A stretch of DNA of 64,000 bases, taken from the NCBI GenBank assembly GCA_963920705.1, contig OY987239.1, positions 5,348,371 to 5,412,370 on the forward strand. The letters run 5' to 3'. Position numbers and translations under genes: made by a program. Below the pieces are notes generated by a model. That model was given only the letters and a program-made list of their open reading frames with translations. It was not told where the DNA came from and ran no database searches. The stretch is from Odiellus spinosus (taxonomy: Eukaryota; Arthropoda; Arachnida; Opiliones; Phalangiidae). Below are positions 41,832-52,959 of this stretch, one piece after another (the stretch's first letter is position 1; every line of letters starts with the position of its first letter).

Positions 41832-43511
41832 ACTTGGCGAAATTGCGTGAGGTACTGAACTAATTGAATCAAAATTAGGATTAGTTGTAAAACTCCTGGG
41901 AATCTCTGAGGCTTTTGCATTTGGTGACCCTGCGTGTGGGACTTGAGAATTAGTACATGCAGAATTTCTGGGAATAAATCTACTGTTTGGGGAATTTATA
42001 ATCATAGGACTAATCGGTCTAAAAGTAGGCGTAGTGGGAAACGTAGTTTTTGTGGGTGTTGTGGTTGGGTAAAGACTTTTATAAATTAATTTCTGGATAT
42101 CTAGTTTAAACTTCTCTTTTGTTTGAGGCTCCATTCCTTCCATTGAAAAAGCCACGTGTTTTCCAAAAGCCTTATCCGCTGTTTCGTTTTCCGATAGCGC
42201 TGATACTCCTGCTTTCAGAAAGTTTCTTTTTTCTTCGAATAATTGATCGTCTATTTGTTTTTTCGGTGGTTTTTGAGACATCTTTACTACTGGCTTAGAA
42301 AATGAAGGTTTAGCAGGATTTGACTTAGTTTTTGTTTTCTTCACTTTTTCTTTTGGTTCGTTGTCACTTTCGTTTTCTATATCACTTCCGGATTCTCTCT
42401 TTGGAGTAAATAATTTAAGAAATGTTATATATTTTTATAAAATTATAATATAATACTAATATAAATATTATTATTTTAAAAACTCTCGCGCCCCATTGCA
42501 GTTTATGAATAAAATTATTCTTCCAATATACAAACAAAATTAAAAAAAAAAAGATTCTATAACAAATGTGCATTAACTGAGATATTACCTCTACATCAAT
42601 TTGAAATGACATAACTTACAATTTCTTCTTGAAAAGAATCTTCTGATGATTCTCCGGGCGATACTCCAGGTGTCTCAAAATTTCCGGATTCACTGACGTT
42701 TAAATTGCATTTACTGCTACGAGCTACCAAAGTATCTTTTAAAAACATTAATCTCTGAAAATGCTTAGGCATTTGAGATGTTGAAGCTGCCGATCCAGAT
42801 GGTGTATCTTTAATTTTTTTCCATTTTCTGGCAAAACCGTCTTTTAAATTTCTAAATTTGTTCTTAATTGTTTCAACTAGAATTATGAAAATCGAATTAA
42901 AACATTAAAAAATTATAGATTATATTCAATCATAAAAATGAGTTTTCATAGTCTTGAAAGTAAAATTTTATAATATTTGCGTGTGGAAATTGAGGTCGGG
43001 TATAATAAGAGGATACATTTTCAAAACAGAATTTAAAAAATATAATTAAATTTCGATTTCATTCAGTTTCAATTTCAGACTACAAGATTCAAAATTATGA
43101 AGTAAAAATTACGACTCGTGGGTAAATCACTACTATATAAAGCTTCCTAACTCTCATGATTAAAATTTTAACCACGATTTAATCATTCTACAGTCCAAAG
43201 AAACGATCTCATTTCAATTATAGTTTATTAAATCAAGGTTTTCCGAATAATCATGGTAGTGAAGTACGTCTCCGTCGTTATTTAAAAAAAAAAAAAAAAA
43301 ATAATAATAATAAATGGAAAAACTCACTTGGTGCACCAATTATCTGGCTTAAGCGTGATAGATTAATTTCACGTTTATTTTTATTGAAGTATTCTGGGTT
43401 AGAATCTTTCCATAAAAACTCATGTTCTGCGTAAAAATCAATAATTTCTATTTCTTGTTCGCTGGTTAATTTAAAATCCTGACTCGTCTTTTTAGATGTA
43501 CGTTTCGACAT
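41832..43511 (-). pseudogene. Harbinger MADF-BESS gene, N-terminal three exons
   Basis: Exon 1 43511-43328 (MSKRTSKKTSQDF, then MADF start with EIEIIDFYAEHEFLWKDSNP; donor GTGAGT). Exon 2 about 42876-42620 (MADF end, FRNLKDGFARKWKKIKDTP; donor GTAAGT). Exon 3 about 42398-41832 (BESS-like EKFKLDIQKLIYKSLYP, then a Thr/Pro/Asn-rich tail). Exon 3 is cut by hAT E2 within a Pro-Ser codon pair; the missing tail is at 19454-19777. MADF domains bind DNA; in PIF/Harbinger elements a Myb/MADF-like partner is needed with the nuclease. Poly-A/poly-T lies in intron 1. Confidence 0.75.
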
Positions 43512-43959
43512 TTTAGTAAGACGAAATTTACAGCAAATTATAAACTAGTCACGAAGAGCTAAGCGAAAGTGTGGCCTATGCTTTTAATCACCAAGTTCAG
43601 CTCCGCTAACGGAAGGCCAAGGTCAGTGCAGACCAAAGAATATAATAGATTTTATTCTCTGCGTTGCACAAACCTGTTTTTCATCGCCAGGTGGGCGATT
43701 GCAACATGTATAAACAACAACATGAAGTTTTCTCCGAACTAATCCCATCATTCGAAAACATTTCTGAGCTCTATGTTTCCAAAATTCGGACATCCAACTG
43801 TTTTCACTTTCATAAGTTATTCCAAAAAGACAGAAAAACCCAGCTCCGCAAGGTAAAATAGGTTTTTGTCGCGCAGAAGAAACTTTGAAATTTTCCAAAG
43901 GAATGTCTCCCGTTTACTCCCACTTTTAATACTACCAAAGCTGCCTGTCGCGTGCGTTA

Positions 43960-44092
43960 AAATAGGTTCCAACCTATTTTCGGTCGCAGCCGCATGCGAC
44001 TTCAAAAAACCACTTCACACCACGCGATTTTGGAATTTTGGTCGCATGCAGCTTGTCGCATGCGACAAAATCGCATCGTGTGAAGCTAGCTT
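43960..44092. repeat. Harbinger terminal repeat, left end
   Basis: Ends GACAAAATCGCATCGTGTG AAGCTAGCTT at 44064-44092, matching 21664-21692. Subterminal GCATGCGAC and GTCGCATGC iterons pair with each other. Gypsy-A pol follows directly. Confidence 0.8.
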
Positions 44093-46206
44093 ATTACGAG
44101 GGGTACTATTTCTACAGCTTTGGTAAAATAGTCAACCATTACTACAAGCGTGGTGTTTCCTTGGGGGGAAGTGGGGAACGGGCCCATTAAGTCTATGCCC
44201 ACCAATTTCCAGGGGCCCTGTACAATCGTAGACATCATATATCCGGGTTTACGCCTTCGCTCTAGTTTTGTTCTCTGACACACTACGCATGATTTCACGT
44301 AATTTTCAATATCCTTCCGCATTCCTTCCCAAAAATATCTGGCCTGAATTTTCTTAATAGTTTTTTCTATTCCCATATGGCCTGAAAATTTTGCGTCGTG
44401 ATATACTTCTAATATTTGCTTCTGAGTTAATTGGGGAACTAATAAACGGGGGGTGAGATTTTCGTCGACTGGCTTTATGTAAATTAACCCATTTAATTTC
44501 ACGTATCGGGGGTGGTTTGCTAGTAAATCGGTGTCGTCATTCAGATCGGTAAGCTCTGGGTCTGCTTTCTGGGCTTCTTCCCATTCATCTCGACTTAATA
44601 TCTTAATAGGTAATTCGGGGGGGAGGGGGTCAGTCTGAATAGCTAATATTGACTCCCAAGAATCTTCGGGTCGTGGGCTACTTGAGCGGGGAAATAATCC
44701 AGGGGGGTCGTGGGGGAACCAAATTAAAGGGGAATTTTGGGTTTCCTTTTCGTCGTTTTTTAATTGTAACTGGACGTTTGGGTTCTCTTTTTCGGTTTCT
44801 AAGATTTCAGTGATTGAGGCTACCAAAATTTCGTTTCGCCTTTCTTCTACCACGGGGGGAAGTCTTGAGAGAGGGTCTGCTAACATATTTACTCTCCCTG
44901 GTCTGTAGATGATCGAAAAGTCGTGCCCTTGTAGATATAATGCCCATCTAGCTAATCGGCCGTGAGGGTCCTTTAAATTTATTAACCATTGTAGAGCAGC
45001 GTGATCGGTGACAACGGTAAATTTAGAACCTTCGATGTAGTGGTTAAATTTTATGATTGCCCAACAAACTGCTCCACATTCTAGCTCGGTAACCGAATAA
45101 TTTTTTTCATGGGGATTTAAAGTTTTACTGGCATAGGCTATCGCTCGGGGGAAACCTTCTTGTTCTTGGATTAATACTGCGCCGTAGCCTATGCCACTAG
45201 CATCTGTGTGAATAAAAAATTCACCTTTCCCTGCGGGGGCGGCTAAAATGGGGGGCTGAACTAGTCTCTCCTTCAACTGATTGAAGGCCTCTTCTTGCGG
45301 TCTATCCCAAGACCACTCAATAGCTTTCTTTCGGAGGGTGTTAAGAGGGGCTGCAATTTCCGCAAACTTGGGGATGAATCTTCTAAACCAACCTGCTAGT
45401 CCCAAAAATCCCGCTAACTCGTCTGTGTTTCTGGGAGGGGGATAATTCAGGAGGGTTTCTATCTTAGAGGGGTCTGGTCCTATACCTGCCTTTCCTATGA
45501 TATGGCCTAGCATCTTAACTTCAACCTGGGCGAATGAACACTTATCTAATCGAAGAGTTAAGCCAGCGGCTTGTAAGCGTGTGAGAACGTAACGGAGATC
45601 TATTAAGTGGCGTTTCCACGAGGGGGAAGCTGTGTTTATGTCATCGCGGTATACACTGGTGTTGAATTCTCGTCTTTGGGTGGGGGGTAAAACTGAATCC
45701 ATCATGTAAGCAAAGGAGGCGGGGGCGTTTACCAAACCCATAGCCATAACTACGAATTCATATTTTCCGGAGTGGGTAATAAAAGCGGTCTTAGCTATAC
45801 TGTTTGATTCCATAGGAAGTTGCCAAAACCCCTTTAATAAATCTAGGGAGGAAATGTATTCTGGGGTTCCAATCGAGTCTAACACCTCATCTATATCGGG
45901 GTATGAATAGGCGTGTTTAATTGTAACGGAATTTAATTTCCTATAATCTACGCAAAATCTAGTATCGCCTGTCTTTTTGGGAACTAGTACTACTGGACTG
46001 GCCCATGCTCCGCTAGAGGGTCTTATAATCCCTTCTTCTAACATATCAGTCACGTGGCTCTCTATGATAGCTTGTTTAGCGGGGGATACTCTATACGGGG
46101 GACATGCAATAGGGGGGCTATTTCCTGTGTCTATGACGTGGCTTGTCACGTGTGTTCTTCCTGGCTTATTACTTAATACTTGGGGAAAATCGTTAAATAA
46201 ATCCAA
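44093..46206 (-). pseudogene. Gypsy-A Pol: RT, RNase H, integrase N-terminal half
   Basis: About 700 residues. RT has FCVDYRKLNSVTIK, SSLDLLKGFWQLP and SVYRDDINTAS (YRDD in place of the usual Y[ILV]DD), then LGHIIGKAGI. RNase H has HTDASGIGYGAVL, TELECGAVCWAI and VTDHAALQWL. Integrase has an HHCC finger (FSGHMGIEKTIKKI, CVVCQRTK) and the first catalytic Asp (LVGIDLMGPFP), then stops at DYFTKAVEIVPL where Harbinger is inserted. The rest of integrase is at 21693-22542 on the plus strand. The frame overlaps protease by 14 bp in another frame; a G/C run near 46285 is the likely site of that shift. Confidence 0.85.
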
Positions 46207-46654
46207 TAATTCTTCCTGTTGGGAGGGTGCTAAATTGTCGACGTTCTCTGGTAAGGTTATCTCGCTCCCTTTTCTTAAGGTGGGGGGCGTAGGGGGGGTT
46301 CTGTTTTACGGGATCTTTTATCATGGGGAGGCACTGACGCTGACCACGTAGGATTAACACTACTGTCATTTCACTACGTAACAAATCAGCTCCTACCGAC
46401 GATACCCAATCATTTCCTAATAACACTGCAAAGGAGCTACATTTTTCGACTATAAAGAAGGGGTAGTCCATACAGGGTCCCAAGGAGTCCTGAAATTGGA
46501 TTGGAAATAGAACCGGTCCTATAGCCAACAACCCATTTTCCTCGGAGGCTGACGAAAAAGTATTGGGGATCAAATTATCAAGTCTATACTCGGGGTATTC
46601 CCTCTCTGCTATTTCCCGCGTCATAAAAGAACGGCATGCGCCCGTATCTATCAT
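46193..46654 (-). CDS. Gypsy-A aspartic protease region
   Basis: MIDTGACRSFM carries the DTG active site and AVLLGNDWVSSVGAD the downstream ILG-like motif of retropepsins. The frame is open upstream of this start in the same reading and leads from the gag zinc knuckles, so protease is probably part of a Gag-Pol polyprotein. The last about 50 residues (KKRERDN...) are out of frame compared with Pol, caused by a homopolymer run at 46281-46297. Confidence 0.75.
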   Translation of the reverse strand: MIDTGACRSFMTREIAEREYPEYRLDNLIPNTFSSASEENGLLAIGPVLFPIQFQDSLGPCMDYPFFIVEKCSSFAVLLGNDWVSSVGADLLRSEMTVVLILRGQRQCLPMIKDPVKQNPPYAPHLKKRERDNLTRERRQFSTLPTGRIIGFI

Positions 46655-46799
46655 AGCAGCTATCCGAGAATGGGGAAAATGAACTACAACGCTAGACGTC
46701 CCAGGTACAAATCCCTGAACTGCTGTGACATTGTTTTGGTCGGGGACTAATTCTACTATTCGTTTGGGTATTGTATTGGCTGAAGTTTGAACGGGTATG

Positions 46800-47454
46800 C
46801 CTAATCTTACTGGACATTGGTGGGCAAATTGATCGAATGCTCCACACTCAAAACAGCTGAGTCGGGTGGATTGGCCTACATTAGGGGCGGATTACCTGGG
46901 GGTCTTGGGGGACGTCTATTTGGACAATTATGTACAATATGTCCTGTCTCTTTGCAATAATTACATATGGGTCCTGAACTCTGATTATTCTGGGGTTGAG
47001 AACTACGATTATTATAACTGGGATTATTTTGAGTGTTTGCATTACGATTAGGGAGCCCTGGGTGATTTGTATGCCTAGAATTAGCTTGCATAACCTCCAT
47101 TACTGGGGTTAAACTAGTCACTACTTGCAATAATTCCCTCACAGTATCGCATTGTTTTAAGTTTAACATAGCTTCATACTCGGTGAGGAGTCCAAAGGTA
47201 ATTTGTTCTAATCTATCATTCTCAGAAGGGGGATGGGGGAGTTGACTAAACAAGTGAATCATATCTTCTACGTAAGACGAGGGGCTCTCTGTTTTTGACT
47301 GCTTCCGATTCTGAATTAATCTCCCTACTCGGCATGAATATTCTTTGTCTAAGAATGTGGCTTTAAACTTTCTCACAAATGTATTCCACGTGTCGAGGCT
47401 GACGGCATTATCCTTAAACCATGTTCGGGCTCTCCCCTCGAGCATAAAAGGCAT
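46800..47454 (-). CDS. Gypsy-A Gag, capsid-like and nucleocapsid part
   Basis: The retrotransposon Gag capsid region is recognised by EGRARTWFKDNAVSLDTWNT and FVRKFKATFLD, with later QNRKQSKTESPSSYVEDM. A CCHC knuckle, CNYCKETGHIVHNC, lies near the end. A second cysteine cluster, CFECGAFDQFAHQC, follows in another frame near 46835, so a frameshift occurs around 46870. Gag would form the particle and bind RNA. The segment between this ORF and the N-terminal Gag (47455-47755) is open in other frames and contains more Gag-like sequence, so Gag is frameshifted here too. Confidence 0.75.
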
Positions 47455-47755
47455 AAATTTTAAAATATCTGAGGGGTCTCCGTCTCCGGCTCTAGCGTAA
47501 TCCTCTACATTTGATTAAAAATTCTAGTGGATTCTCCCTTTCATTCCCTCCATACTGAAAGGGGGGTATGTGAACGGGCCTACAAAAACCTCGACCACCC
47601 TCTGACCTTCCCTCCCGATATGACCCGCGACTATAAGTCTCTCTTTCTCGGCGGGGCGGGCTATAATCTCTGTTGTTTTCTTGGGGTGGGCTGGGGGTTG
47701 CAGGTGGATTTTCTCTTGGTGTAAAATAGGGGTTTGGGGTATAGTTATCTCCGGG

Positions 47756-48640
47756 TTATCCGAAATGATTCTCTCGCGAATTTCTAAAGGGATTCTGTAC
47801 CTGGGGAACTTGTACTCGCGTTGTAGGAATAACCTGAGGATTAGGCGGAGTTTTCAGTACGGACAATTCCTCCCGTATATGGTCTAACGATTGGGAAAAG
47901 TTATCTTTCAATTTAATTTCTCTTCGTTTAAACTCGTTGGCTAATTCCTCGAATTCTTCTTGGGTAGGGCCCTTTTTCCCGGGATCTGGTGTATTTGCCT
48001 CGGCGGCGAACCTTACTCTAGGATTCGGTGGCGGAGGGTTATTTAGGTGGGGAGTGGAAGTAAGGGGTTCTAATTTCTTGTCTATTACTCGGCTTATAGT
48101 TTCCACGAATAACTCTGGATTTTCTCGGGGCCCTAATCTCTGTTCTAGCCTCGAGAAGGCGGTTTCCAAGGTATTAGCTATAATTTCATGATTTTCACTA
48201 TCGGGGTTGGTTTTTAACGTATCTAACCTTTGATCCATCCTTTCGAGGGATTTTTTCATGACGTCAGCCAATCGTGCGAGATCTGTGCTAGGCGGGGGAT
48301 TTCTCAGAGTGTCTAGTTGCTGCTGTATGTTATCGAGGGATCCTTTCATGACGTCAGCTATTAGGTCTATGTCTTTACTCGGGGCGTGGGGATTTCCTTC
48401 ATGTCTTACCCGTCCCTGGCTCATAATATATATACTTCTACATACTTCGGCTATTTTTCTAATGGGTCCCCAAAACCAATATTCTCTTGTTACCCAACCA
48501 AATATTACGCTTAGCATGAAGGTACCCATAATACCTATCGTCATCATAGCGACCTTCCCCTCCGGGGTGCTAAACAAAAAATCTAATATATCCATTTTTT
48601 GGGGTTCAAATTTAAACGGGAAAGAGGATTTGTTTATCAA
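47756..48640 (-). CDS. Gypsy-A Gag N-terminal part with membrane segment
   Basis: 294 residues. A hydrophobic segment (GKVAMMTIGIMGTFMLSVIF, about residues 28-47) near the start is followed by an aromatic, basic stretch, then about 200 residues rich in repeated DLIADVMKGSLDNIQQQLDT-like and LEQRL heptads (coiled coil), then a Pro-rich end. Upstream of it is the PBS, so it is the first product. Gag with an N-terminal membrane segment is uncommon; it might anchor particles in a membrane (inference). Confidence 0.6.
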   Translation of the reverse strand: MINKSSFPFKFEPQKMDILDFLFSTPEGKVAMMTIGIMGTFMLSVIFGWVTREYWFWGPIRKIAEVCRSIYIMSQGRVRHEGNPHAPSKDIDLIADVMKGSLDNIQQQLDTLRNPPPSTDLARLADVMKKSLERMDQRLDTLKTNPDSENHEIIANTLETAFSRLEQRLGPRENPELFVETISRVIDKKLEPLTSTPHLNNPPPPNPRVRFAAEANTPDPGKKGPTQEEFEELANEFKRREIKLKDNFSQSLDHIREELSVLKTPPNPQVIPTTRVQVPQVQNPFRNSRENHFG

Positions 48641-48966
48641 ACGAGGGGCTATATTAAATAAAAAAACGATCTACTCACTAGGGGAAAATGTTTTGTCGAC
48701 GAGGGTTTTGGCGGGTTTACTATGAGTGGAATTTTACTCGGGGTCAATTGTTTAACTTGGGGGTTACTTATTCGGACAACATAATGTAGGTTATTATATA
48801 GAAAGGTTGCGTATATCGTGAAAAACAACACTACTATCTTAAAACTAATCATGCAAATTCAATAAAAAAAACCAATTTTAACATATTTGAAATCTGTTGG
48901 AATATTCCCGTAAAGAATACCGAGAACAACAAAAACAAAAACCAAGAACAGTCCCTTTATATCCGA

Positions 48967-48984
48967 ATCCTGCCGACTGCGCCA
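48967..48984 (-). promoter_or_regulatory. Gypsy-A primer-binding site
   Basis: Minus-strand TGGCGCAGTCGGCAGGAT lies five bases inside the LTR end (CCCCTTAT). TGG start and position fit a tRNA-primed PBS; the tRNA is not identified. Confidence 0.65.
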
Positions 48985-48989
48985 ATTAT

Positions 48990-49244
48990 ATAAGGGGTTT
49001 CTCTATAGTTTCGTAGTTTCTGAGTTTTTAAAGTTCAGAAAAAAAAAACAGAAACGAAGAAATCTTACATAATAAAGTTGTTGGGGGGGGGGGAAAGGGA
49101 ATTAAAAATTGAACAGAGTTTAAGTTCGAGGGGAGAAGAGGAAAATTTAGATTCGTTTCAGAAATGGATACTCATTCTTGGTTAAAAAAAAATCAATGTT
49201 ATTCTCTTTATTCAGTGGGGTACGGTCAAACAATACAGACAAAA
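48990..49244 (-). repeat. Gypsy-A 5' LTR remnant (last 255 bp)
   Basis: Matches the 3' end of the LTR. It is cut at 49244 inside an A-run, where it joins CTTAATCAGAGTC, the inverted version of the sequence at 26905-26918. Microhomology of a few A/T bases is present at the junction. Confidence 0.85.
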
Positions 49245-49301
49245 TCTTAATCAGAGTCTAGTAGTCTAGTATCTCTTTACTATATTTATAATACAGGAAT
49301 A

Positions 49302-49703
49302 TACAGGAGGTTTCAAAAATGGTGGTAGAACCGAGCTACAGTAAGTTCTATGGGTCATTTTAAGACGAAAATGTTCCATGACGTTTAGTCGTACGGGGCG
49401 CCGTATAAGAGTAACGAAATAAATCATGTACGGATGACCCCTTAGCCTACATTACTAAATGATAAAATCCGCTTAATTATTTAGCTAGTATTTTACACGC
49501 GCGCACTTTATAAAATGTTAGGCGTATTTTATCATTGTGTACTCGTTTATTAATGTAAGTTAAGGGGTCATCCCCGCACGATTCATTTCGTAACTCTTAT
49601 ACGGAGCCTCGGACGACAAAACGTCATAGAACATTTTCGTCTTAAAATGATCCATAGAACCAACTATAGCTCGGCGATACCACCATTTTCGAAACCCCCT
49701 GTA
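49302..49703. mobile_element. Hairpin MITE, mariner-like, second copy
   Basis: Inverted copy of 26460-26861, with ends ACAGGAGGTTTCAAAAATGG and CCATTTTCGAAACCCCCTGT. It was carried here with the LTR and its flank. Confidence 0.7.
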
Positions 49704-49817
49704 TATAAAACCTTCCAGATAATGTAAAAAAGTAAGATATTTTAAGTCCGGTCACAATTCGTTATCTGTATAACACGGTTTGACCAAAAAAGGTTTATTC
49801 AATCGTGCGGGTATCCT

Positions 49818-52235
49818 ATAAGGGGTTTCTCTATAGTTTCGTAGTTTCTGAGTTTTTAAAGTTCAGAAAAAAAAAAAAAAAAAAAACAGAAACGAAGAAA
49901 TCTTACATAATAAAGTTGTTGGGGGGGGGGGGGGGAAAGGGAATTAAAAATTGAACAGAGTTTAAGTTCGAGGGGAGAAGAGGAAAATTTAGATTCGTTT
50001 CAGAAATGGATACTCATTCTTGGTTAAAAAAAAAATCAATGTTATTCTCTTTATTCAGTGGGGTACGGTCAAACAATACAGACAAAAAAAAAACAATAAT
50101 ACTAAATAGGCTTCTAAAAATAATAATACGCGGGGATCACTATATCCTGTTATTCACAAGGATATTTGCCCTGAGGGGGCGAGAAACTTGTCCTTTAGGA
50201 GGATCAGAGTTAAAAACTTTATTATTTAAACCTTTCGCCCTGAAGGGACTTCACCTTCCCTTTACGAGGGACTAAAAAAAATAAGAATATCTTGGAATTT
50301 ACGGGGGTGCCTAAGATTTACGTTTAACGATTAATTCAGATTTTATAAGATATTTTTCTCGGACAAGATCAAGATTAACGAGGGGCTCAATTCACATATC
50401 ATACAAAGAAATAGAAATTAATATAACTCACAATCCTCTCGGGAGGGGTAAGCGTACGCCATTCTTCTAGCGGGTGACGACCAAAAACAAAAGAAACTAA
50501 CGCGGACTCCCAAATGGTTTCTGCGACTTCTGACCTCGGAATGACTAATTAACCTGCCTGGCTTAAAACTTTTCGATCTCTATGGGGGTCGTTTTTCGAG
50601 GGGGGGACGAATTTTATTATCTTTCTCGGGTTTCCTATAATTTGACTGGTCTACTTTTCGCTAAAAGTTTGAAGGATTGGGTCTTTACCCTGGGGTATCT
50701 AACTTTCACTCAATATTCCGACATTTAACCTGGGTATGGCATCTTTTATGGGGCAAACGATTTAAAGGGTACTTATCGCTTCTCGTACGCATCGGCGATA
50801 GGGTTTGGGACGTCTTTATTTCCTCGTAGCTCTCCTTTGACGAATTTGGGTGTCCGGTTTTCAACGGGATCTCCGGCAGACACTTGAGGGGTTCGACGAA
50901 GTTCTTCAGATTCTTTCGGCGGATTTGGGTTTCCGGTTTTCAACGGGACCTCCAGTTTCTTTGAACTTTCAGCTCAGTGGACTATCTTCAGATTTTCTTT
51001 GACGGATTTGGGTTTCCGGTTTTCAACGGGATCGCAGATTTCTTCCGACTAGATTCCGGCTGTTCGGGGGTTTCAAGGAGAGGATCAATAGATGTCGTCT
51101 CTAGGCATCATGTAGTTGGATTAAGTTTGGCTTCAATCCCGGGTAACGGGGGTTTCTTCTTCCTTTTAGTTGGAGCTTTCCAGTTTTCTTCATGGGATTC
51201 TCGCGATAGTTCGGTTGGCCATTGGCTCTTTTAATGATTTCGGCGCGATTAAGTTTTACTTGAGACTTGGACTGATTTAAAGTTCTAAGTTATTTACGAG
51301 GGGTTCGAGCGACTACGTTCTTTACGCAGATAATTGAAAAAAAACTTCTAAGTCCGGACCCATCATAGCGGGATTTCTAGCGCGGGAGCGCCGGGGCTCG
51401 TTTTCTGGTTCCTCGGGAGGTCTTCTTAGTTCGATGGTTTTTTCAATTGTCCCTACTCTCTCTCTCTTTCTTTACTCGGTCCCTCGTATGGGGGGGGGGG
51501 GGAAACAAGAGTCGCATCTTCTCTTTCACTTGCAGTTTGAGTTTTTGTCCATGGCCTGCGTACTTGCCGGGTTGGAGGAGGAGGGGAGCGTCATCATGGG
51601 ACCTTTCTTTAACTTGTTTCCGCGAATCGAAGGGGGGGGGGGAGGGTCGGATGCACCTGAATTTTTATGGAAAATCTCCAAACTTTGCGCGCGTTGCCTT
51701 CCTACGTGCTGTACGCTGGGGTTTGGCCTTAACCCGTGGTTTGTTGAAAGGAAGCGGGAGCGCCAAGGAGTCTGGAGGTTAGCTTGAGGGCTGTTTCGAT
51801 GGTCAGCCGTACTATTTCTGAAGTGGCTTGTTGGGTGAGATTTTGGAGATGAACTTGGTTATGTTATTTAGCGATGGAATGTGTCATTTCAGTCATCGTT
51901 CTCTAGCGATTAAACCTGGGATGGCTTATTTCTCTAAGCTTTGGGAGTTAGGGGGAACTAATGGATTTTATCTAGAGTAGGCGTGGAACTTATTTGAGAT
52001 GAACTTTATGTTAGGGGAGGTTTTTTTTTTCGTGGGAATACTAAGAGGGCAAGCTTTTATTCTATTTCCAATTCTTTGTACTAATATATTTATTTGAAAT
52101 TCTTATATTTCGGAGTTTTTGGCTTAAAGGGAAGGTGACACAAAATAAGAAATTAATTAGGCTTAATTAACTGTACTTAAAAAGAAAAAAAAAGAAAATT
52201 TAGAGGGGGGGGGGGGGCGAATGTAACGGGTTACA
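49818..52235 (-). repeat. Solo Gypsy-A LTR
   Basis: 2418 bp bounded by perfect 5-bp target duplications, ATCCT at 49813-49817 and 52236-52240 (AGGAT on its own strand). No internal region is attached. Its 3' flank is the same as that of the 3' LTR at 23944-26345 for about 570 bp, including the MITE, so both derive from one insertion site. It differs from the other LTR mainly in homopolymer lengths. Confidence 0.85.
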
Positions 52236-52384
52236 ATCCTTCGTAATTTCACAATAGATAAACGAAAACCAGATTAAAGAAATTAAAAGGTACAACACGA
52301 CAGTTTTTTTTAAAGGATGAAATGCAGCATATTAAAAATAAAATTATACTTTACTCTAAAAAAAGATAACAATACTATTATACA

Positions 52385-52905
52385 AAAAGAGGTTGCTTCG
52401 CACCCTTAAAAAGGGTTATTTATCTAACACGGATCAAACCCGTGAAGGGACACAAATTAATTGTTAAAGAAAGAGCAATTTAATATATTTAAAATTATAG
52501 TTATTATATTTAGTCTACTACCCCAAAGATTTTTTATTTTAAAATATTTTCCAAAAAACGGATAAAGACGACCTAGGAATAATATATCTCAAATATTCTC
52601 AATTAAAATATATTTATATACTATAGGCACTATTTTAGCTATTTTTATTTTGATACTGGAAGAATTTAAAAATAACATCAATAAGAGAGGAAGGTGTCCT
52701 AGGTTGTCTATATCCGTTTTTTGGAAAATATTTTAAAATAATAAAATCTTTGGGGTAGTAGACTAAATCTATTAACTATAATTTTAAAGATTTTTAATTG
52801 CTCTTTCTCTAACAATTAATTTGTGTCCCTTCACGGGTTTGATCCGAGTTAGATAAATAACCCTTTTGAAGGGTGCGAAGCAACCTCTTTTAGTTTATGT
52901 CCCTT
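52385..52905. repeat. Large inverted repeat of composite block 3
   Basis: GGTTGCTTCGCACCCTTAAA...CTACTACCCCAAAGATTTTT (52390-52535) and its inverse (52745-52900). Pairing continues through TTTTCCAAAAAACGGATA and GACGACCTAGGA towards the centre. It is the third block of the composite TTAGG-type repeat, present here head to head. Confidence 0.85.
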
Positions 52906-52959
52906 TTTTACAACAATAACAGATTTTCCCATTTCACTAGTTTGCTTTAAAGGTTTTTA

